A stretch of 64,000 bases of DNA from Paenibacillus sp. Root444D2 (GTDB lineage Bacteria > Bacillota > Bacilli > Paenibacillales > NBRC-103111). The position numbers and the translations under genes are program-made. The notes beneath the pieces were generated by a model that was given only the letters and a program-made list of their open reading frames with translations, searched no databases and had not been told where the DNA came from. The stretch covers positions 1-64,000 of the forward strand of contig NZ_LMEO01000013.1 in NCBI RefSeq assembly GCF_001426375.1. Direction: 5' to 3'. Below, one piece after another: positions 1 through 13,269 of this stretch (position 1 is its first letter; every line of letters begins with the position of its first letter).

Positions 1-93
1 CGCTAACTTATCCCGAAGGATAAATCCGCTCGACTTGCATGTATTAGGCACGCCGCCAGCGTTCGTCCTGAGCCAGGATCAAACTCTCCATAA
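1..93 (-). rRNA. rrs: 16S ribosomal RNA, 5' end only
   Basis: Read on the minus strand, this is the start of a bacterial small-subunit rRNA: the universal 27F primer region (AGAGTTTGATCCTGGCTCAG) lies at about 69-88, followed by the usual Firmicutes text up to the window edge. The rest of the gene lies outside the window. The mature 5' end is placed near 93 by analogy with Bacillus and could be off by a few bases. The gene is co-directional with the upstream ligA region. Confidence 0.97.
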
Positions 94-189
94 TAGAAAG
101 ATTAATTGCTCATTGACTTGCTAGCGAGATTTTGCAATCTCAATTGTAGTCACTTGCGTGACTGAATTTGCTGATTTGCTTCATTCATT

Positions 190-293
190 TGTTCAGTTTT
201 CAAGGAGCTTTATTGCGTTACCGTTTAAAGCGTTAATGTATCGCTCTTGCGGTGACAAGAAGTAATATTATCAGGTTTCAAAACGAATTGCAA
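190..293 (-). promoter_or_regulatory. rRNA operon promoter and leader box
   Basis: On the minus strand, TTGCAA (288-293), a 17-base spacer and TAATAT (265-270) form a good sigma-A promoter, with TGA before the -10 giving an extended -10. Downstream, at 190-207, is the CTCCTTGAAAACTGAACA box that typically occurs in leaders and spacers of Firmicutes rRNA operons. Transcription would start near 258 and give a leader of roughly 165 bases before the 16S. The promoter is inferred from pattern and position. Confidence 0.75.
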
Positions 294-315
294 GCAGTTT
301 TATTCATCCATTATC

Positions 316-1326
316 TTACATCTTCTCAAACCCCGTAGAAATGCCTTTTCGGCGCCATATATCCTTTTTTCCAAGCAGGTGAACGCCGCCAATCCAATCG
401 TCAATTCCATTTAGATACAGATGATCCAACTCACATGTATGAACTAGTTTGCCCATGTCCGTCCTATGTAATCGCCATTTTTCAAATTGAGGCGGCAGTG
501 CTTCGCTGTAACTAGGCAGCTTGTCCCCTCCAATAAGATGGACCAGCGGAACCTCACATTTGCGGATACTATCCACAATAGCCCAGAACTGCAAATCACC
601 GAGGCCGTAATGACTGGCCGTTTGGCCTACACTTTTAAACAATGACAGAATCGGCATTTCCTCCTCCCCTATCAGCTCCAGAATAAGCTGCTGGTTGGCT
701 GACAAGCCATTTTGAGAGGATGGGTAGCGTTCTGAATTGGCCTCAAGGGCTTTTTTTAGAAAAGGCAGTGCAGATAAATCCTCTTCCAATAATGTCTCCA
801 TAAGAAGGGGCTCAGAAGCTGAGTAAGCTGTCCAAACCTTGCAGGCCAAAAGAAGCTGGTCTTCATTAACAGGCAACCACTTATGGTTCAGTTGAGTAAT
901 TTGATCTTCATTTAGTTGTCCTAATCCATGAAAGAACTCAACGCCAGGAAATTGATTGATACTTAATAAAGATAGTTTAAAGGATCGATTAGGGAGAGCG
1001 AATAATCTCGATAGCAAATAACAAAGTATCAATTGGTCATATAAATCATGCTCAAACCACAGGACAACTTCGTCTACATCCTCCGCGAGCTTGTCCAGCG
1101 CTTTTTCCTGCTGTAGGGTAATGGACTTGAACATTCCCTCAGGAATGCCGTGCTGGCGATTCATATAGGCTGCCCTCATAGATAAAAGGACACTATCAGA
1201 CATCTGCATGCCGATAGGTCCTTCATATAGTGACTCGCGCCATACCAATATGTCTCCATCGATATCTGAAGCACGCAGCTTATCTCCAAATGCGTCTCCA
1301 TTCACAATATGAAGTTTATTCGGCAT
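316..1326 (-). CDS. DUF1835 domain-containing protein
   Basis: A 336-residue cytosolic protein with the DUF1835 N-terminal pattern: LHIVNGDAFGDKL near residues 5-17, then VWRESLYEGP near 28-37, and the LWFEHDLYDQL block near residue 90. The C-terminal part (about 225-330) fits the partner domain DUF3658 (HTCELDHLYLNGIDDW). Members occur widely in Bacillota but I know of no established function. The start ATG follows an AAGGGGAC Shine-Dalgarno. It lies 24 bases after ligA on the same strand, so it may be the last gene of the pcrB-pcrA-ligA unit, and it ends just upstream of the rRNA promoter. Confidence 0.85.
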   Translation of the reverse strand: MPNKLHIVNGDAFGDKLRASDIDGDILVWRESLYEGPIGMQMSDSVLLSMRAAYMNRQHGIPEGMFKSITLQQEKALDKLAEDVDEVVLWFEHDLYDQLILCYLLSRLFALPNRSFKLSLLSINQFPGVEFFHGLGQLNEDQITQLNHKWLPVNEDQLLLACKVWTAYSASEPLLMETLLEEDLSALPFLKKALEANSERYPSSQNGLSANQQLILELIGEEEMPILSLFKSVGQTASHYGLGDLQFWAIVDSIRKCEVPLVHLIGGDKLPSYSEALPPQFEKWRLHRTDMGKLVHTCELDHLYLNGIDDWIGGVHLLGKKDIWRRKGISTGFEKM

Positions 1327-1350
1327 GGCACTGTCCCCTTATTTATGAAT

Positions 1351-5795
<4,445 letters not shown>

Positions 5796-5798
5796 AAG

Positions 5799-6494
5799 TT
5801 ACCTTCCTGTTCTATCAAAGTTCACGGTCTGAAGAGCCTGCTCCAGATCACTATAAATAATGTTACCGACGACGATGGTATCTGCGACCTCCGCTGCTTG
5901 TTGCGCTTTATCTAGGCTGTCAATGCCTCCGCCATAGAATAAACGGGCATTCTCCAGCACTTGTCGCGTCCGCCTTACCAGCTCCATATCACCAAACACA
6001 CCGCTATATTCCAAGTAAACAATAGACATGTGAAATAGCTTGTCCGCCATGCGAGCGTACGCCGCAACATCCTTGACGTCCAAGTTCGTACGAGCCGAGG
6101 TTAACTTCGCCGCTGTAGCTTCGCTATTCAGAATAATATAGCCTTCGGCTATGATCTCGTCCCAGTTAAGCATAGAGCCATATTCCTTCAAGGCCTCATG
6201 ATGCTGCCCAACGATCCATTTCGGATCATCCGCATTCACCACAACCGGAATTAAGAATAAATCGAACCCTGGAACGATAGCCTCATGATTGGATATCTCA
6301 AGCACACAGGGCACCTCATATTGGCGAATGCGAGATAGAAGATCTACCGTGTTATCGAAAGTCACCCCAGTTGAGCCACCCACCATGATCGCATCCGTCC
6401 CAGACTGGCAAAGCCGATCGAGCGCTTCATCTGAGATGTACCGATCTGGGTCAAGCTTAAAAACATGCTTCCACTTACGTATATCGACGATCAA
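5799..6494 (-). CDS. pcrB: heptaprenylglyceryl phosphate synthase PcrB
   Basis: A TIM-barrel prenyltransferase that joins a C35 heptaprenyl group to glycerol-1-phosphate, a Bacillales lipid step. Recognisable blocks are VFKLDPD near the N terminus, AIMVGGSTGVT, AEGYIILN, YLEYSGVFGD and the phosphate-binding FYGGGIDS and ADTIVVGN loops. I place the start at the TTG at 6494, seven bases after a perfect GGAGGG; the reading frame is open 14 codons further up but without a ribosome site. That gives 231 residues, the family length. It is first in the pcrB-pcrA-ligA operon. Confidence 0.95.
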   Translation of the reverse strand: MIVDIRKWKHVFKLDPDRYISDEALDRLCQSGTDAIMVGGSTGVTFDNTVDLLSRIRQYEVPCVLEISNHEAIVPGFDLFLIPVVVNADDPKWIVGQHHEALKEYGSMLNWDEIIAEGYIILNSEATAAKLTSARTNLDVKDVAAYARMADKLFHMSIVYLEYSGVFGDMELVRRTRQVLENARLFYGGGIDSLDKAQQAAEVADTIVVGNIIYSDLEQALQTVNFDRTGR

Positions 6495-6674
6495 TTGTTT
6501 CCCTCCGATTAGGCGGCAATACTGCCATACTATCAACAGTCTATGCTACGTATTCGGGTGTGTCAAATGACAAAAGACGGGCTAAGCGCCCGCCTTTTCA
6601 AGGAATATGTACATAATGTTATCTGATCTACGCCCAAGCTTGATTTCTGGCTAAATACGCACAAATGTTCCCAA

Positions 6675-7148
6675 TTATTTTACTTCAATATTAAGAATTT
6701 TCTCTACATTGATATCCTTATGATCATTTTGCTGAAGCTCGAGTCTGATCTCATGTTTACCTGCCGCTAGATTCGTTAGGGTTAACGGACCCGTTTTACC
6801 AATCATCGCTTTCTGCTTACCGTCCACGTACAAATGTAAATGTCCCTCACCCTGTACGGCTTTCTGATCCATATGATCCGCTATCTGGAAATTACTAGTC
6901 TGATACGTGATCGTAACGTTTCTGCCATCTACTTTATAATCGGCATCAATGGCTGGCTTGGCGCCCGAGGCTACCGTCTTCACACTGCTTTCCGTCTTCC
7001 CTTGAGCCACTGTAGTCGCTGCCTTGGTGTCCTTCAAGCCTGCTGCACCGCTACTGGCAACTTCCTCTTTGGAACCACATGCTGTTGTTAATGCTCCTAG
7101 TACAATTAAAGTAGCTGCTCCGTAAATCCACGTTTTTCTCATCAGCAT
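6675..7148 (-). CDS. secreted lipoprotein, unknown function
   Basis: About 157 residues with a basic N terminus (MRKTW), a hydrophobic stretch and a lipobox ending LTTAC, followed by GSKEE, so the mature protein should be lipid-anchored outside the membrane. After a Ser/Ala/Thr/Lys linker, the last 90 residues look like one all-beta domain (VTITYQTSN, HLHLYVDGKQKA, LAAGKHEIRLELQQNDH), similar in style to small secreted domains that carry HxHLYVDG motifs. I do not recognise a named family with certainty. Three in-frame starts lie close together (GTG 7154, ATG 7148, ATG 7142); 7148 has the best spacing from GGAGAAGG. Confidence 0.75.
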   Translation of the reverse strand: MLMRKTWIYGAATLIVLGALTTACGSKEEVASSGAAGLKDTKAATTVAQGKTESSVKTVASGAKPAIDADYKVDGRNVTITYQTSNFQIADHMDQKAVQGEGHLHLYVDGKQKAMIGKTGPLTLTNLAAGKHEIRLELQQNDHKDINVEKILNIEVK

Positions 7149-7282
7149 TAGCACCCTTCTCCCATAAGTTTGGACATCCTATGTTCCTTATATATGAGTG
7201 ACAAGCTGGTTCCATACCATGATTATGAGAAAAGTGGGACAAAATAAAAAATAAACATATTTGGAGCGATGGAATGTTTGAT

Positions 7283-7320
7283 AAAAAAAGACGCCCTTTA
7301 GCTAGAAGCTAGGACGTCTT
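7283..7320 (-). terminator. Rho-independent terminator after the CotF gene
   Basis: On the minus strand, AGACGTCC-TAGC pairs with GCTA-AAGGGCGTCT around a five-base loop and runs into seven T residues. It lies 23 bases after the stop of the CotF-type gene. Confidence 0.7.
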
Positions 7321-7342
7321 GGTCTTGAGGGAACGATGAGAT

Positions 7343-8158
7343 TTAGAAGCTATATTTACTTCCCTCATGTTGTTGTTTACTAAGGAAAGAGCTTTCCCCT
7401 GCGGTTGAAGTATGGGAACCTGTTTGACTGCGGGAAGCGTTGGCGGAACTTGCTGATTTGCTAGTAATGCCAGCATTTTCAGATGCGCTGTATCCAGATG
7501 ATGCAGCATAACCCTGAGATTGACCGTAGCCGGTTTGTCCATAATTCTGATCTTGAAAATTTTGTCCTTGCTGGTTGCTAATATAGGCTTGCTGTTGAGT
7601 TGTCTGATTTGGTGAAGACTGTGTGTGGGTTGAATAGCCTTGCCCTTGATTACTGTACACCGCATTCGGATATTGGGAGGCACTAATCATGGGTTGGATA
7701 GGTGTCTGTGTTTGATATAAAGCAGCAATCTGGTTCTGTACTTGACTCTGCTGCTGATGTTGCTGTTGCTGGGCGATAGGCATCTGGTCTTGCTGCTGAT
7801 AGCTCGCCGTATTGGTTTGACTCAAATTTTGTTGTACAAAGGACTGCAGCTGAGCTGCGGTCTGACTTTGTTTCTGCAGCTCCTGTACAATTTGCTGCTG
7901 AGGAGCAGCTTGAATCTCATATTCGCCAAGCTTCTGGATTTCCTGAAATACGGCAGCTTGATCCTGCAATGTCTTTTGCAATAACGACTGGAAGGCCTGC
8001 CTGATCTGTGGATTCGCGGCTTCCAAAGCGGCAGTCGTATATTCACGGGCACTGCGTTTCAATTCGGAAAGGACAAAGTTCGCGAAGTCCTCGTCTTTTA
8101 ATTGTACTTGTTGCTGGTGAGACTGCTGCTGTTGTTGATAAGGGTTTTGCTGATACAT
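7343..8158 (-). CDS. CotF-type spore coat protein
   Basis: A 271-residue protein expected in the spore coat. Residues about 18-90 match the CotF/YraD four-helix ferritin-like domain (DEDFANFVLSELKRSAREYTT, then FQSLLQKTLQDQAAVFQEIQ). Before and after it the protein is very rich in Gln, Ser, Asn, Tyr and Gly (QQQQQ runs, GYGQSQGY, AASSGYSASE), a composition common in coat proteins. The ATG at 8158 is preferred over the in-frame GTG four codons upstream because AGGAGG touches that GTG. It forms a pair with the next gene upstream. Sporulation-stage expression is inferred from the family. Confidence 0.88.
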   Translation of the reverse strand: MYQQNPYQQQQQSHQQQVQLKDEDFANFVLSELKRSAREYTTAALEAANPQIRQAFQSLLQKTLQDQAAVFQEIQKLGEYEIQAAPQQQIVQELQKQSQTAAQLQSFVQQNLSQTNTASYQQQDQMPIAQQQQHQQQSQVQNQIAALYQTQTPIQPMISASQYPNAVYSNQGQGYSTHTQSSPNQTTQQQAYISNQQGQNFQDQNYGQTGYGQSQGYAASSGYSASENAGITSKSASSANASRSQTGSHTSTAGESSFLSKQQHEGSKYSF

Positions 8159-8187
8159 GGCTTCTTGCACCTCCTATTATGTACGAA

Positions 8188-8412
8188 TTAATGGGTAATG
8201 CCTGATTGCTGCTGTAGGGTGTTGATGAGGACACTAATGTTTTGCAGACGCTCCTGCGAAAGTTGAGACAAGGTTTGTTTCAAGGATTGACTCTGGCTGT
8301 TCACCGCACCTTGAACACAAAGCTTTGTTAACAGCTCTTCATTTTTCAGCGTATCGGCTACATACAAAAGCTCTTTACCTGAAATAGGATGGTTCCCTTG
8401 ATTGCTATACAT
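8188..8412 (-). CDS. small CotF-companion spore protein
   Basis: A 74-residue helical protein (SGKELLYVADTLKNEELLTKL, then LSQERLQNISVLINTL). It resembles the short proteins often encoded directly before CotF-like coat genes in Paenibacillus. The sequence looks like a truncated half of the same four-helix fold: KNEELLTK and the Gln-rich helix match the start of many CotF-domain proteins. AAAGGAGG lies ten bases before the ATG. It ends 29 bases upstream of the CotF gene, so the two are probably co-transcribed. Confidence 0.8.
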   Translation of the reverse strand: MYSNQGNHPISGKELLYVADTLKNEELLTKLCVQGAVNSQSQSLKQTLSQLSQERLQNISVLINTLQQQSGITH

Positions 8413-8542
8413 GTGAATGTTACCTCCTTTCCATTCCTTTTTTGTAGGTTTCCCAAATTATTCCGTTTTATGTGTCATTGGAAAAAAAAGTTAAACAAAA
8501 TTTTGAGAAACTATGGTCCCCAACTGCTGCAGCTGTTGCAAA

Positions 8543-8723
8543 GTTGTACATCGTACAACATTATTTATGCAAATTCGTAAAATTTTACCGATTGTTGTAA
8601 GAAATACAACATTTCCGGCCCAAAGTGGACGTTTTGAACGAAATAGGGCTAAATTCTTGTACAAAATACAACCTATTCAGATTGATGGGGCGAAACTAAG
8701 GAAATTGTTGCACTCCGTACAAC
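8543..8723. repeat. array A: four 17-base palindromes GTTGYA-N5-TACAAC
   Basis: Four copies of a 6-bp inverted repeat with a 5-base loop: 8543-8559, 8594-8610, 8656-8672 (first base C) and 8707-8723. Starts are 51, 62 and 51 bases apart. The sequence between copies is not repeated. The array lies in the roughly 490-base gap between the spore-coat pair and the DUF4340 gene, and I see no convincing gene in this gap. A GAAAGTA triplet microsatellite is at about 8827-8848. See arrays B (23198) and C (50308), which keep the same spacing. Confidence 0.85.
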
Positions 8724-8859
8724 TTTGGACTTCTCACTGGGAAGAAAAGAAGAAGGTAGGTGCGGAAGGAGAACAACAAAAAAGAAAATAAAAGGAAAGA
8801 AGTAAGAATGAAGAAGTAGTAGTAAATAGAAAGTAGAAAGTAGAAAGTAGTAGAAAATG

Positions 8860-8902
8860 AAAAAACTGCCCCCACAGCACGATAGCTGTAGAGAGCAGTT
8901 TT
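8860..8902 (-). terminator. terminator of the Gld-type ABC operon
   Basis: On the minus strand, AAAACTGC and GCAGTTTT flank a second nested stem (ACAGC/GCTGT), followed by T residues. It lies 5 bases after the DUF4340 stop codon. Confidence 0.75.
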
Positions 8903-8906
8903 CCTG

Positions 8907-9839
8907 TTAAGAGGCAGGCTGAGCCGGTTTGCCGGCATAGGTATCCGCCAATTTCTGTATATCTGCGGCTGTAAGCAGGTACGCCCACTGTCCGCCTTGC
9001 TTAGCCATCCAAACTTGATCTTGGCTTAGCTTGCCTTCATAGATCTCCGTGACTTCTTTGCCATCAACAGACAAGCCTAGCTCTACTTTAAGCTCACCGC
9101 CCGCAGTTGGCTTCTGAGCTGCTGGCTGCGGAAGTTCAGCGCTGCGAAGGAAGATCAGTTCATCCAACAGCGGATTCGCCTCAGTGCCTTTCAACTCTTT
9201 ATCACCAAGCTTCCAGTTCGCCTCGGCAGCCACCTTGTCTTTGTCTGTTTTGGTAAGCGTCCAAGTCTGACCTTTCCACGTTAGCTTTACGCTTTGCACC
9301 TTATCGCTTTCGAATTGGACTGGGCTGGCATCAGCAAAGTCTACCGGTGCTTTGCTGATGCCAGAGAGCGTCTGATCGCTCACCTGATACACAGCAGGAG
9401 TTCCCTCCACCTGAACATAGGAGAAGCCTTCAATAGGAAGAGCTGTACCCACCAGCAGTCCTTTCTTTGAGCCGTCTTTTAACGTAACTTCATAAGTTCC
9501 AAGCGGCTTATCTAACCCATAGTTGGATAGATTACTTACCTGATCTTCAACTAGTTTCGTTGATGTCACCAAACCTAGGGCATCCAACCACGAACCTACT
9601 TGATTCGTATTAATCGGCGCTGCTGCCGGATTTTTCATTTCCCAGCCGCTGCCACTCCGGGCTAATTCAATCTGCTGTGCCTCTGTTTTTACATGGATGG
9701 ACTGCACTTCTTCTTGTTTGAGTGTGATGAGCGATTTCGGTTCATCTTTTTTCTCTTGAAAGAAGTCTTTGCTCGAAGCGTACCAAAAACCGCCGATACA
9801 AATAACGACTAACAGAATCGTAGGAATAAACCGTTTCAT
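8907..9839 (-). CDS. DUF4340 domain-containing membrane-anchored protein
   Basis: A 310-residue protein with one N-terminal membrane segment (FIPTILLVVICIGGFWYA, residues about 4-21). A long extracytoplasmic region carries the DUF4340 repeat pattern: ITLKQEEVQSIHVKTEAQQIELARSGSGWEMKNPAAAPIN, and again VQSVKLTWKGQTWTLTK-type strands. DUF4340 proteins accompany Gld-type ABC transporters; the substrate is unknown. The ATG at 9839 follows GGAGGAG and overlaps the stop of the upstream gldG-like gene in an ATGA, so translation is probably coupled. It is the last gene of the operon. Confidence 0.88.
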   Translation of the reverse strand: MKRFIPTILLVVICIGGFWYASSKDFFQEKKDEPKSLITLKQEEVQSIHVKTEAQQIELARSGSGWEMKNPAAAPINTNQVGSWLDALGLVTSTKLVEDQVSNLSNYGLDKPLGTYEVTLKDGSKKGLLVGTALPIEGFSYVQVEGTPAVYQVSDQTLSGISKAPVDFADASPVQFESDKVQSVKLTWKGQTWTLTKTDKDKVAAEANWKLGDKELKGTEANPLLDELIFLRSAELPQPAAQKPTAGGELKVELGLSVDGKEVTEIYEGKLSQDQVWMAKQGGQWAYLLTAADIQKLADTYAGKPAQPAS

Positions 9840-11224
9840 CCTCGTCTCCTCCTCCACCAAATCAAGCCGCCAATGACTAGGAACAAGAGCGGTAAGAACA
9901 CGATCGTTACGAGGAAAATGGTATTCGCTTGGCTAGGCGTTATCATCGCTTGTTGGAACGCATCCCCTTGACGCGGACGGATCGTGATCTGATCCTTCTG
10001 TTCCTGCAGCCAGCCGATACTGTTCAGAGCAAAATCCTTATTACCTTGATTCTGAATATCTTCATCCAGTACGAATGTCGATCCCCCTAGAATAACAGCT
10101 TTAGGCTTGTTATCCTTGCCCGCAATCGCGTAACCCAGATTGAGCGGTCCTTTGACATCTGTCGCATCCTGCTTGGTCTTGGATTGCGCAAGAAGGTTAA
10201 TATCTGTTTCTCCGTAAGCTTTGTCTGTTGTTTTCAAAAGCAGAGACTGCGTGTAGTCTGGCGCACTTTCATCCGCATTCAAACTTACAGCCAGCGACAA
10301 CATCGTAATTAAATTATTGCTGGACAGCTTATTGGTAATGTCATGGGGTCCATACTCCGGAATAATCGTCAGCGGATCATAGAGCGACGTTTGCTTCGGT
10401 TCAATTGCAATCGCATGTTGATCCTGAATGCCGTATGTTTTCATGATCGCATCGATGTTTTTCCACTTGGTCGCCATATCTTTATTGAAGCCTAACGCCA
10501 TATAAATCTTGCCTTTATCCTTCAAATAAGCCTCTATCAGCGCCGCTTCTTTATCATTCAGGTCATTTTGCGGGCCAAGCAGCATGAGCATCTGCGCATC
10601 GTCCGGTATTTTGCCCTCAACGAACAGATTAAGGTCCTTCACGACATAATTAGCGGCTTCCAGACTGCTTTTCAAAATGGTCATGGCATTCAGTGGATAT
10701 TCCTGATGACCGGAAAGCAGATAAACCGTGTGCTTCTCTGTGGACGTGAGGCTCTTAATGGCCTGGGTAAATTTCTCTTCCCCTGAGAACGTGTAGGAAC
10801 CGTCCTGTTGGCCGACAAATAATTCATAGAAATTGATATTCTGCTTTTTAGAACCCATCTCAAAAATAATCGTTCCGCCTTGATCGACACCATACTGCTT
10901 GGCCATCGAAGGCTGTTTCAGCATATCGTATTCATCATACGTAATCTTGCCGCTTTGCTTCTTGTATTCAGTCACCATATCGGTGACTTGTCGCGTTACA
11001 AAACCGTTGTTGTCCCCACTATTCGTAAAGGCAACGATGTGAATATCTTGGTTTAAGTTTTTGAGTGTGGCAACTGTTTGCTCGGAGAGCGTAAAGCTTT
11101 TATTTTTCGTCAAATCGACCTGAAAGCCTTTCAGCGAGTGAAGGAAGATGGTCAAAATGATGAAAATGCCGATAACGGCGATCGATAAAACAGTCGCATT
11201 AGTTCCCCGTATCCACTTATTCAT
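9836..11224 (-). CDS. GldG-family ABC transporter auxiliary protein
   Basis: About 462 residues with a membrane segment at each end (LSIAVIGIFIILTIFLHSL near the N terminus; IFLVTIVFLPLLFLVIGGLIWW followed by RRRRG at the C terminus) and a large outside domain. The ectodomain reads as a GldG/IFT52-like fold (LSEQTVATLKNL, HTVYLLSGHQEYPLN, LMLLGPQNDLNDKEAALIEAYLKDKGKIYMAL). In gliding bacteria GldG works with GldA and GldF. Here the set is a conserved Bacillota transporter of unknown substrate. The start at 11224 follows GGAGGTGAG; the reading frame is open five codons further up. Confidence 0.87.
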   Translation of the reverse strand: MNKWIRGTNATVLSIAVIGIFIILTIFLHSLKGFQVDLTKNKSFTLSEQTVATLKNLNQDIHIVAFTNSGDNNGFVTRQVTDMVTEYKKQSGKITYDEYDMLKQPSMAKQYGVDQGGTIIFEMGSKKQNINFYELFVGQQDGSYTFSGEEKFTQAIKSLTSTEKHTVYLLSGHQEYPLNAMTILKSSLEAANYVVKDLNLFVEGKIPDDAQMLMLLGPQNDLNDKEAALIEAYLKDKGKIYMALGFNKDMATKWKNIDAIMKTYGIQDQHAIAIEPKQTSLYDPLTIIPEYGPHDITNKLSSNNLITMLSLAVSLNADESAPDYTQSLLLKTTDKAYGETDINLLAQSKTKQDATDVKGPLNLGYAIAGKDNKPKAVILGGSTFVLDEDIQNQGNKDFALNSIGWLQEQKDQITIRPRQGDAFQQAMITPSQANTIFLVTIVFLPLLFLVIGGLIWWRRRRG

Positions 11225-11229
11225 CCCGC

Positions 11230-11946
11230 TCACCTCCAACGCTTTCTTTCAAGGACTTGTATGCAAAGAACCAGGAACACAGCTGTCAATGTGATATAAA
11301 AGAGGATGTCTCCGCCGTGCAGGACGCCTTTTTGTAAGTTTGTCAGATGGCTCGTCAATGAGAATTGAGCGACATAATCCTTCAGCTTGCCTGTCATACT
11401 GCCGCTTACCCAATCAAGCAGCCATAACATAAGCAAAATAACGAAGCCTGAAATACCGGCAACCATCTGGTTGTTAGACAAACTGGAAGCGAACAAGCCA
11501 ATGGCCATCATCGCGCATCCTAACAGGAACATACTTAGATAAGACAGCCACATAACAGGCTTATCTAACGTTCCGAAGGCAGACATAATAAGTGGATAGA
11601 TCAAGCTGATCCCCACTAGCCCCACTTGTACAATAAAAGCAGATAAATATTTACCCAGCACGATTTCACCAATACCTGCAGGTGAAGTCAGAAGCAGCTC
11701 ATCAGTCCCTTGACGGAACTCATCTGCGATGAGACGCATCGTTAAAAGCGGGATGATAAATAGGTAAACGAATGTGGTATTTCCAACAACGGAACGCGCA
11801 TCTACAATCGGCGGCTGGCCGTTAACGAAGTTGATGTAGAAGAAGAAGCTCGATAGCAGCACATAGAAAGCGAATGCCACGTAAGCAACAGGAGAAAAGA
11901 AATACATTTGCAGCTCTTTCGAGCAAATAGCCCAGACTCTACGCAT
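11230..11946 (-). CDS. ABC-2 type transporter permease (GldF-like)
   Basis: A 238-residue integral membrane protein with six hydrophobic segments. The first is AYVAFAFYVLLSSFFFYINF and the last YITLTAVFLVLCIQVLE. It has the ABC-2 signature region TMRLIADEFRQGTDELLLTSPAGIGEIVLGKYLSAF. It pairs with the ATPase upstream; their reading frames overlap by 8 bases. The GldF/NosY-like layout points to export or membrane-associated work rather than solute uptake; the substrate cannot be told from sequence. Confidence 0.9.
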   Translation of the reverse strand: MRRVWAICSKELQMYFFSPVAYVAFAFYVLLSSFFFYINFVNGQPPIVDARSVVGNTTFVYLFIIPLLTMRLIADEFRQGTDELLLTSPAGIGEIVLGKYLSAFIVQVGLVGISLIYPLIMSAFGTLDKPVMWLSYLSMFLLGCAMMAIGLFASSLSNNQMVAGISGFVILLMLWLLDWVSGSMTGKLKDYVAQFSLTSHLTNLQKGVLHGGDILFYITLTAVFLVLCIQVLERKRWR

Positions 11947-13015
11947 CGGTGTCTACCTCCTCCTTCGGAGTGCTGTCGACTTCGGTAGGCTCATCCGTCG
12001 TCAACTTGAGGAAGATATCCTCTAAGCTGAGGCTTTCCCGCTTCATCTCTAGAATCGGGTAGCCTGCGCCTGCCAGGCGGAAGAACAGCGCCTCGCGGAT
12101 ATCGGAGCGATCCGCGGAGGTGACGAGCAGCTTCACGGTTTCGGCTGCTGCTGGCAGTTCTGTGAGCGCTGCTTCTGTTGAAGCTTCATCGGTAATGAAC
12201 ACATCCTGCGCAGCAGGCGCAGCGATAGTTGCAGCGTCGCTAAGCGCGTCGACTTCTTTCACTTCTGCGACCGCCTCTAGGCTGCGCAGCTCGGTCAAGA
12301 TCCGCTCGCGAGGTCCCTTGACCTCGAGCGACACCTCGAACGTCTCGCCCATCGTGCGGCCGAGGTGCTCAGGGCGCTCGTCGAGAACGACGCGGCCTTG
12401 GTTAATGATGAGAACGCGGTTGCAAATCGCGTTAATTTCAGGAAGAATGTGCGTGCTCAGCAGCACCGTATGGTTCTCTCCCAGCTCATGAATCAGCTGG
12501 CGAATCTCGATGATCTGCTTCGGATCGAGGCCGGACGTGGGCTCGTCCAGAATCAGCAGATCCGGTTGGTGCAAAATCGCTTGCGCGAGGCCCAAACGCT
12601 GCTTGTAGCCCTTAGACAAGGAGCGGATGATTTGCTTCTCGCGGCCTTGCAGACCTAGCTTGTCGATCGCTTCGCCGACACGCAGCTTCTGCTCCCGTGC
12701 AGGCACATCGCGAAGATTTGCGATAAATCGTAAATAAGCCTGCACCGTCATCTCGGGATAGAGAGGCGGCGTTTCGGGTAAGTAGCCGATTTTGCGGCGT
12801 GCTTTCTTCGGGTTATCAGCCATGGAGTGACCATCCACCCATATTTGACCATGCGTAGGGTTCAAATAACCCGTAATCATGCGCATCGTCGTTGTTTTGC
12901 CAGCACCATTCGGCCCTAAGAAGCCGACGATCTCGCCGCGCTGCATCGAGAAATCGATGTTGTGTACGCCGCGATCATTTTCGTACAGCTTGCTGACTTG
13001 TTTGACCTCAAGCAT
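11939..13015 (-). CDS. ABC transporter ATP-binding protein (GldA-like)
   Basis: A 358-residue ATPase: Walker A GPNGAGKTTT (about 34-43), Q-loop in GYLPETPPLYPEMT, signature LSKGYKQRLGLAQAI (about 133), Walker B LLILDEPTSGLDP and switch His in LLSTHIL. The C-terminal 130 residues are a regulatory extension with an acidic, Ala-rich stretch (VKEVDALSDAATIAAPAAQD), longer than in many relatives and visibly GC-rich. It is the first gene of the four-gene operon ATPase, permease, GldG-like, DUF4340. Confidence 0.93.
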   Translation of the reverse strand: MLEVKQVSKLYENDRGVHNIDFSMQRGEIVGFLGPNGAGKTTTMRMITGYLNPTHGQIWVDGHSMADNPKKARRKIGYLPETPPLYPEMTVQAYLRFIANLRDVPAREQKLRVGEAIDKLGLQGREKQIIRSLSKGYKQRLGLAQAILHQPDLLILDEPTSGLDPKQIIEIRQLIHELGENHTVLLSTHILPEINAICNRVLIINQGRVVLDERPEHLGRTMGETFEVSLEVKGPRERILTELRSLEAVAEVKEVDALSDAATIAAPAAQDVFITDEASTEAALTELPAAAETVKLLVTSADRSDIREALFFRLAGAGYPILEMKRESLSLEDIFLKLTTDEPTEVDSTPKEEVDTDA

Positions 13016-13198
13016 CCAAGATCCCCCATTTCTACTCGTTCATATAACCATCATCACTATACCCGTGGAACAATAAACCAACCTTAAGCAAATCTGAAAA
13101 ATAGATTAAAAATTTGTGTCTGAATTGTGAACAAACGAGATGAGGGAGATGCTGGGGGCTATATCGTAGAATGCTAAAGCAAGCTGAAATGTTTGTAT

Positions 13199-13239
13199 AA
13201 GTAATAGAACTCCCTAGCTGCAAGGGAGTTCTATTACTT
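13199..13239 (-). terminator. 17-bp perfect hairpin after the coiled-coil gene
   Basis: Two perfectly complementary 17-base arms (13199-13215 and 13223-13239) around a 7-base loop, 30 bases after the stop of the coiled-coil gene. The lower stem is AT-rich and holds the T tract, so it can act as a terminator in either direction. Confidence 0.65.
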
Positions 13240-13269
13240 GTGGCATCATGATAAGGATTAAATGGTAGC

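Noticed and set aside
8543..8723. CRISPR-like interpretation of the palindrome arrays
   Set aside because: Repeats are only 15-17 bases, intervals are unequal (51 and 62) but the same at three loci, and no cas gene is present.
12120..12658. Plus-strand frames inside the ABC ATPase gene
   Set aside because: Shadows of the GC-rich C-terminal extension on the opposite strand.
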